Below, in pieces: positions 60,032-64,000 of a stretch of 64,000 bases of DNA; position 1 is the first letter of the stretch; each line of letters opens with the position of its first letter. The stretch comes from Iris pallida (taxonomy: Eukaryota; Streptophyta; Magnoliopsida; Asparagales; Iridaceae), in the NCBI GenBank assembly GCA_029216955.1, contig JANAVB010029819.1:32088028-32152027 (forward strand). The letters run 5' to 3'. The position numbers and the translations under genes are program-made. Below the pieces are notes generated by a model. It was given only the letters and a program-made list of their open reading frames with translations. It did no database searches and had not been told where the DNA came from.

Positions 60032-61554
60032 GTGGATCTCGGCAGCGACTCTTCTCCAAAACCAATTTTCGTCAGTAAAAGCCTGACAGACGAAGAGCGA
60101 GAATCGCTACTGGAACTCGTCAAAGAATATATTGATGAGTTCGCCTGGAACTATGAAGACATGCCAGGGCTAAACCCCGATATTGCTCTTCACAAGCTCA
60201 ACATTCGGCCAGATACAAAGCCAGTCAAACAACAGCAACGACGCTTCTACCCAAGCATCATGGATACGATCGAAGACGAAGTCAATAAACTGATAGCCAG
60301 CGGCTTCATTCGTGAGGAACAACATCTGGACTGGGTCGCCAACATAGTACCGGTCCTCAAAAAGAATGGGAAGATTCGAATCTATATCGACTTCTGCAAT
60401 CTGAACGAGACGTATTCCAAAGATGAGTTCTCCCTCCCTATCACAGACATCATGATTGACAACACCTGCGGCTTCGAACGTATGTCGTTCATGGATGGCT
60501 TCTCGGGGTACAACCAAATCAAGATGTCTCCCGACGACGAAAAGCATACATTATTCCGAACACCAATAGGCACGTTCTGCTACACAGTCATGCCTTTCAG
60601 TTTAAAGAACGCTGGCGCCACCTATCAGAGAGCTATGAGCATCATCTTCAGGGACCACTTGTGCAAGACAGTGGAGTGCTATGTTGATGACATCGCCGTC
60701 AAAAGTCGCTCTAAGGAAGATCACCTGCATGATCTAAGGACAGTGTTCAACCTGATACGAGCGCATAATTTAAAAATGAACCCCACGAAATCCTTCTTGG
60801 GCGTATCCAGTGGGAAGTTCTTGGGTTTCATCATCACCTCCCAGGGTATCCACGTAGACCCTGAGAAGACGAAGGCAATCATGGAGATGAGTCCCCCGAG
60901 AAATCTCAGAGAACTCCGAGGCCTTCAAGGGAGGTTAGCTTACATCAGGAGGTTCATTTCCAACCTCTCTGGGCAATGTCAGCCATTCATCCATCTCATG
61001 AAGAAGGACGTCTCATTCGTATGGGATAAAGAATGCCAGCGTGCCTTCGATAGCATCAAAGAATATTTGTCGAACCCTCCAGTCCTGGTGTCTCCGGTTG
61101 ATGAAAACCTATTTATTCTCTATGTACGAGCAATGGAGAATTCCCTCGGCGCTCTGCTAGCACAAAACAACGATGCAGGCCATGAGCAAGCTATATATTA
61201 CCTCAGCCGAATGATGATCGGGCCAGAGCACCGATATACCGTCGTGGAGAAGGAATGCCTCGCCCTGGTGTTCGCCATTCAAAAGATGCGATACTATGTC
61301 ACGGGGAAAACCATTCATGTGATATCATGAGTCAACCCCCTCAGGGTCCTTATGACTAAACCAGGGGCACTCAGCTCTCGCCTCGCTACATGGGCAATAT
61401 GACTGTCCCCCTACCATATGATCTTCGTCCCACAAAAGGCTGTTAAAGGTTAACCTCTGGCAGACTTTTTAGCAGCCCATCCAGGCTCGGAGTCGGCCAG
61501 AATATACGAAGAAATCCTAGATGAGATCGCCGACTCGCATGCGACCTCTCACGA
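60032..61554 (+). pseudogene. Element A: reverse transcriptase and first RNase H, cut by C
   Basis: Open from 60032 to TGA 61328-61330. RT is complete: QQQRRFYPSIMD, KKNGKIRIYIDFCNLNE, MSFMDGFSGYNQIKM, YVDD near 60690 and GRLAYIRRFISNLSGQCQP. The Ty3-type RNase H part follows (LYVRAMENSLGALLAQN, VVEKECLALVFAI). After the stop, LMTKPGALSSRLATW and FVPQKAVKG lead towards the second RNase H, which is lost at 61554 where the C LTR starts. IYIDFCNLNE has substitutions at usually conserved places (family: CIDFRDLN), a sign of decay. The rest of A is outside the window. Confidence 0.88.
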
Positions 61555-62128
61555 TGTAACACCCAGTTTTCCAGATGAGGGTAATTTTGAAATTTTGTAA
61601 TTATAATTATTATTTATTGATATTTATTTCATATTATGATTTTTGGAGATTTTTAATAATTTTTAAACTATTTAAAATATGGTTTAAGTCATGACTTATG
61701 ATTTTGATGTGCTGCTAGTGAAACCCTAGAGACTGCATGACCTAGAGACTAACCATGTCATTAGGATAATTTAGCTATCATTTTTAGCCTAGGGATAATT
61801 TGGTTATTTTGACTTATTTGAATTATTTGGTGATTTGTTGAATTGGTGAATTATAGTTGACCTTGACTTGTTGAGATCTAGTGGACTAGTCTAGAAGCTA
61901 ACCCTAGCCATGGTGACCCTAGTCTAACTTAGGTTAACCTACTTTTAGTCATTAGAAAATAATTTTTGATTAGGAGGATTAGTTAAGTGAATTTAAGTCA
62001 TGGCTTGTGATTTCATGAAATGACTTATGGCTTAACGATTTGATTGATCATGACTTAAGCCCATGGGCCATTTAGTAAACCCTAACCCTAATTTTTGAGC
62101 TTATGACCAGCCACATAGGGATCCCCAC

Positions 62129-62140
62129 CCTATATAAACA
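62129..62140 (+). promoter_or_regulatory. TATA box of C LTR
   Basis: CCTATATAAACA followed at about 30 bases by a plausible start, with AAACCCTAACCCTAA (telo-box) about 50 bases upstream near 62078. Confidence 0.6.
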
Positions 62141-62479
62141 CTTGTTCATTAGGGCTTGCCTCTTTTTATCATTCCAACACTTGGAGAAAAGAAAGGTATT
62201 TTTCCCCTTCCAAAAATTCCTATTTTATTCATTTGATCTCCTTTTTCATCCTAGTCTTTTGCATTAGGTTCTAATTTTTGTATAATTAATATTTCTGGAA
62301 GTTAATCCCAGTTTTGGGCTCATTTGGAGCATTTGGCCATCAAGAGGAACACCCCCCATTTGGAGCTTTTCCATACAATTTGCACATATAGGTAAAACCC
62401 TTTAAATTGCATTATTATTGTGATTTCTTTACATGATGGTTTAGGAATAGGTGTCCCCTAGCTACTGTAGAAATTTTGT

Positions 62480-63140
62480 GTCATTTGTATTAGGTTTCGT
62501 GTCCGTATCGGACACGTATCGAACCTATAGGCTAGGTGTTCGACGAAATGCCCGAACCGATTCGATTTGCAAATTTTGTAAATGTATTTTAATAGAATCC
62601 TAGATCTAGGGTTTGCTTATTGATTTCTGTGTTTTCTTCCTGATTTTAGAGTCGTGTTGTGTCCACACGAGGACACGAACACGCTGTCCGTGCACTGTGC
62701 ACTGTGTCCTGCATTACGGGGTCTATTTCTTCCGATACAGGATACGTGGACACACCAAATTTTGTTTGAATGTTGGGGTAGTGACTGCCACCATGCTCCC
62801 AAAATTTGGGAGTATCTCGTTTTGTGTGCAAGGAGAAATCCTCCCCGCACTGGTCGTACGGGACACGCGCGAGCTGTCGATTTCGCGCGCAAAATACGAC
62901 TGATACGCCGTTCGACACGACACCACGAGTTTCGTAGACACGGCGCAGGTAGTGGGACATGCTCCCCTATCCCTGGCGAGTGTCTGGACACGAGCACGAT
63001 GTGTCACGTGTCACGTGTCGTGTGTCATGCACACGACTCCGTGACACGCTTGCACGACACTTGGTGTGCTCAAGCGTGTCTGTGTGTGTTTTTTATGATT
63101 GGACACCTCGTGTCCAAATGTTTGGACACGAGTATACCCC
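62480..63140. repeat. GTGTC/GACAC word-rich segment in C LTR
   Basis: Words such as GGACACG, GTGTCACGTGTC and GACACGAG recur on both strands, densest at 62640-62720 and 62985-63135, including CACGTG G-box cores. No fixed period is visible. Confidence 0.7.
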
Positions 63141-64000
63141 TGGGACATGTGCACATGTGGGGGATCAATTAACAACCTTTAATTCAGTACATTACCATGT
63201 TTTGAATTCGAAATTGGGATTTCCCATTCCCGACTGATACGCATTTCAGTTGTGTTTTCAGAGAAGTTTAATTCTGATTTTAAACTGATTCTTCCCTATT
63301 TAAATTTCATGATTCATTCACTTACACAAGTGCATTAGACTACTATAGTGATGATTGCTATTTGGTATGGGTATTAAAATTTGAATGGGTGTTTGGGACT
63401 TTGAGTTAACTGAACAGTCGATTCATGGACTGTTTCTTAATCTCAATTTCCTGAGAACCTTTTACTAAGAAATTCTAACATTAAAATCCTGATTTGTACA
63501 CTGTAGACACATCATACACATCACTATTTCCAGTTTCCAATTTGACACATTATATTACACTATACACTGCTAGCTAGTAGCTTGAAACTGTCATTTAATT
63601 CCTGAGAACACACTATTTTTAACTGTCACATTCATTACTGGTTTTTGAGAATTCATACACACACACACATCCTATTTAATACACTGATTTCAAACATCAC
63701 ACCACAGCACTGAGTTCTTAACTGAGAATGGGTTATGGGTGTCAGGCTAGTGTACACCAGAGAGTTCAGGAGGTGAGGGTGTATCCTATTGGAATTAGTT
63801 TTAGAGTTGGGATATGGGATTCGGGTATGGTGTGAGGGTTAGAGAGGGTTGGCCATGGTGTGTTAGGTTCCTGAGATTAGTCAGGATAGTGTGTGTTTTG
63901 AGTGTCATGTCCTATATACCATAGGTATCAGACCCTTATTCATGTGTCTAGTATTTGGTCCAGTTTATAGCATGGTCATTCTTCAAGTTGTCCTACAGTT

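Larger units (their letters stand above)
61555..64000 (+). mobile_element. Element C: LTR starting in A, right end outside window
   Basis: TGTAACACCCAGTTTTCC at 61555 is a Tekay-type LTR start and interrupts pol of A. A promoter (62129-62140) and a leader beginning CATTAGGGCTTGCC follow in plus orientation. No LTR end or primer site is seen before 64000, so the LTR exceeds 2.4 kb. A GC-richer stretch at 62480-63140 is full of GTGTC/GACAC words. There is no recognisable coding frame; open frames at 62613-63237 in all directions are by-products of this word repetition. CACGA (61550-61554) may be the target duplication. Confidence 0.75.

Noticed and set aside
62613..63237. Overlapping frames up to 172 residues in C LTR
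   Set aside because: Four to six frames overlap in the GTGTC-rich field; none has recognisable domains.

Overview
The window is plant nuclear DNA made almost entirely of nested Ty3/gypsy LTR retrotransposons. I see no ordinary host gene. The evidence is CTATAAATAG promoters, telo-box leaders, spliced introns with GTAAGT-type donors, 5-bp target duplications, chromovirus (Tekay/Del-like) pol remnants with a chromodomain, and Tat/Retand-like elements with two RNase H regions and an antisense gene between pol and the 3' LTR. A large-genome flowering plant is likely; the sequence alone does not give the species.

Layout, with letters used throughout. I: minus-strand LTR with a hairpin minisatellite (1-2802). 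F: LARD-like element with about 4.2-kb LTRs and a 1.1-kb non-coding interior (2803-10947). D: 3' half of a Tat-like element, with a three-exon antisense gene and a 3' LTR (10948-16021). J: minus-strand chromovirus remnant with an RT fragment, decayed interior and LTR (16022-about 20440). H: minus-strand chromovirus pol remnant (about 20440-22553). G: minus-strand chromovirus with both LTRs, keeping RNase H, integrase and chromodomain (22554-32037). E: internally deleted Tat-like gag-pol fragment (about 32216-35402). A: Tat-like element whose 5' LTR and gag leader (35403-37241) are separated from gag-PR-RT (55315-61554) by B. B: complete 18.1-kb Tat-like element with 2.2-kb LTRs and a perfect CCGCA target duplication (37242-55314). 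C: LTR of another element starting at 61555 and leaving the window.

The order of insertion can be read from the junctions. On the left, J appears to interrupt H, D interrupts J, F interrupts D and I interrupts F; only the right-hand parts of this nest are inside the window. On the right, A sits in E, B sits in A, and C also interrupts A.

In the Tat-like elements, gag, protease, RT, two RNase H regions and integrase lie on the plus strand. A separate minus-strand gene with its own TATA box and the same exon layout lies downstream in both D and B. The most interesting signal is a short motif amplified through LTRs, gag leader and the intron of the antisense gene: CATGCGGC in A and D, CATGCGCC in B. 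Family-specific motif clusters together with an accessory nuclear-looking protein resemble the VANDAL/VANC anti-silencing arrangement. That link is a hypothesis. Most reading frames carry stops or frameshifts, and coordinates of decayed elements are approximate.
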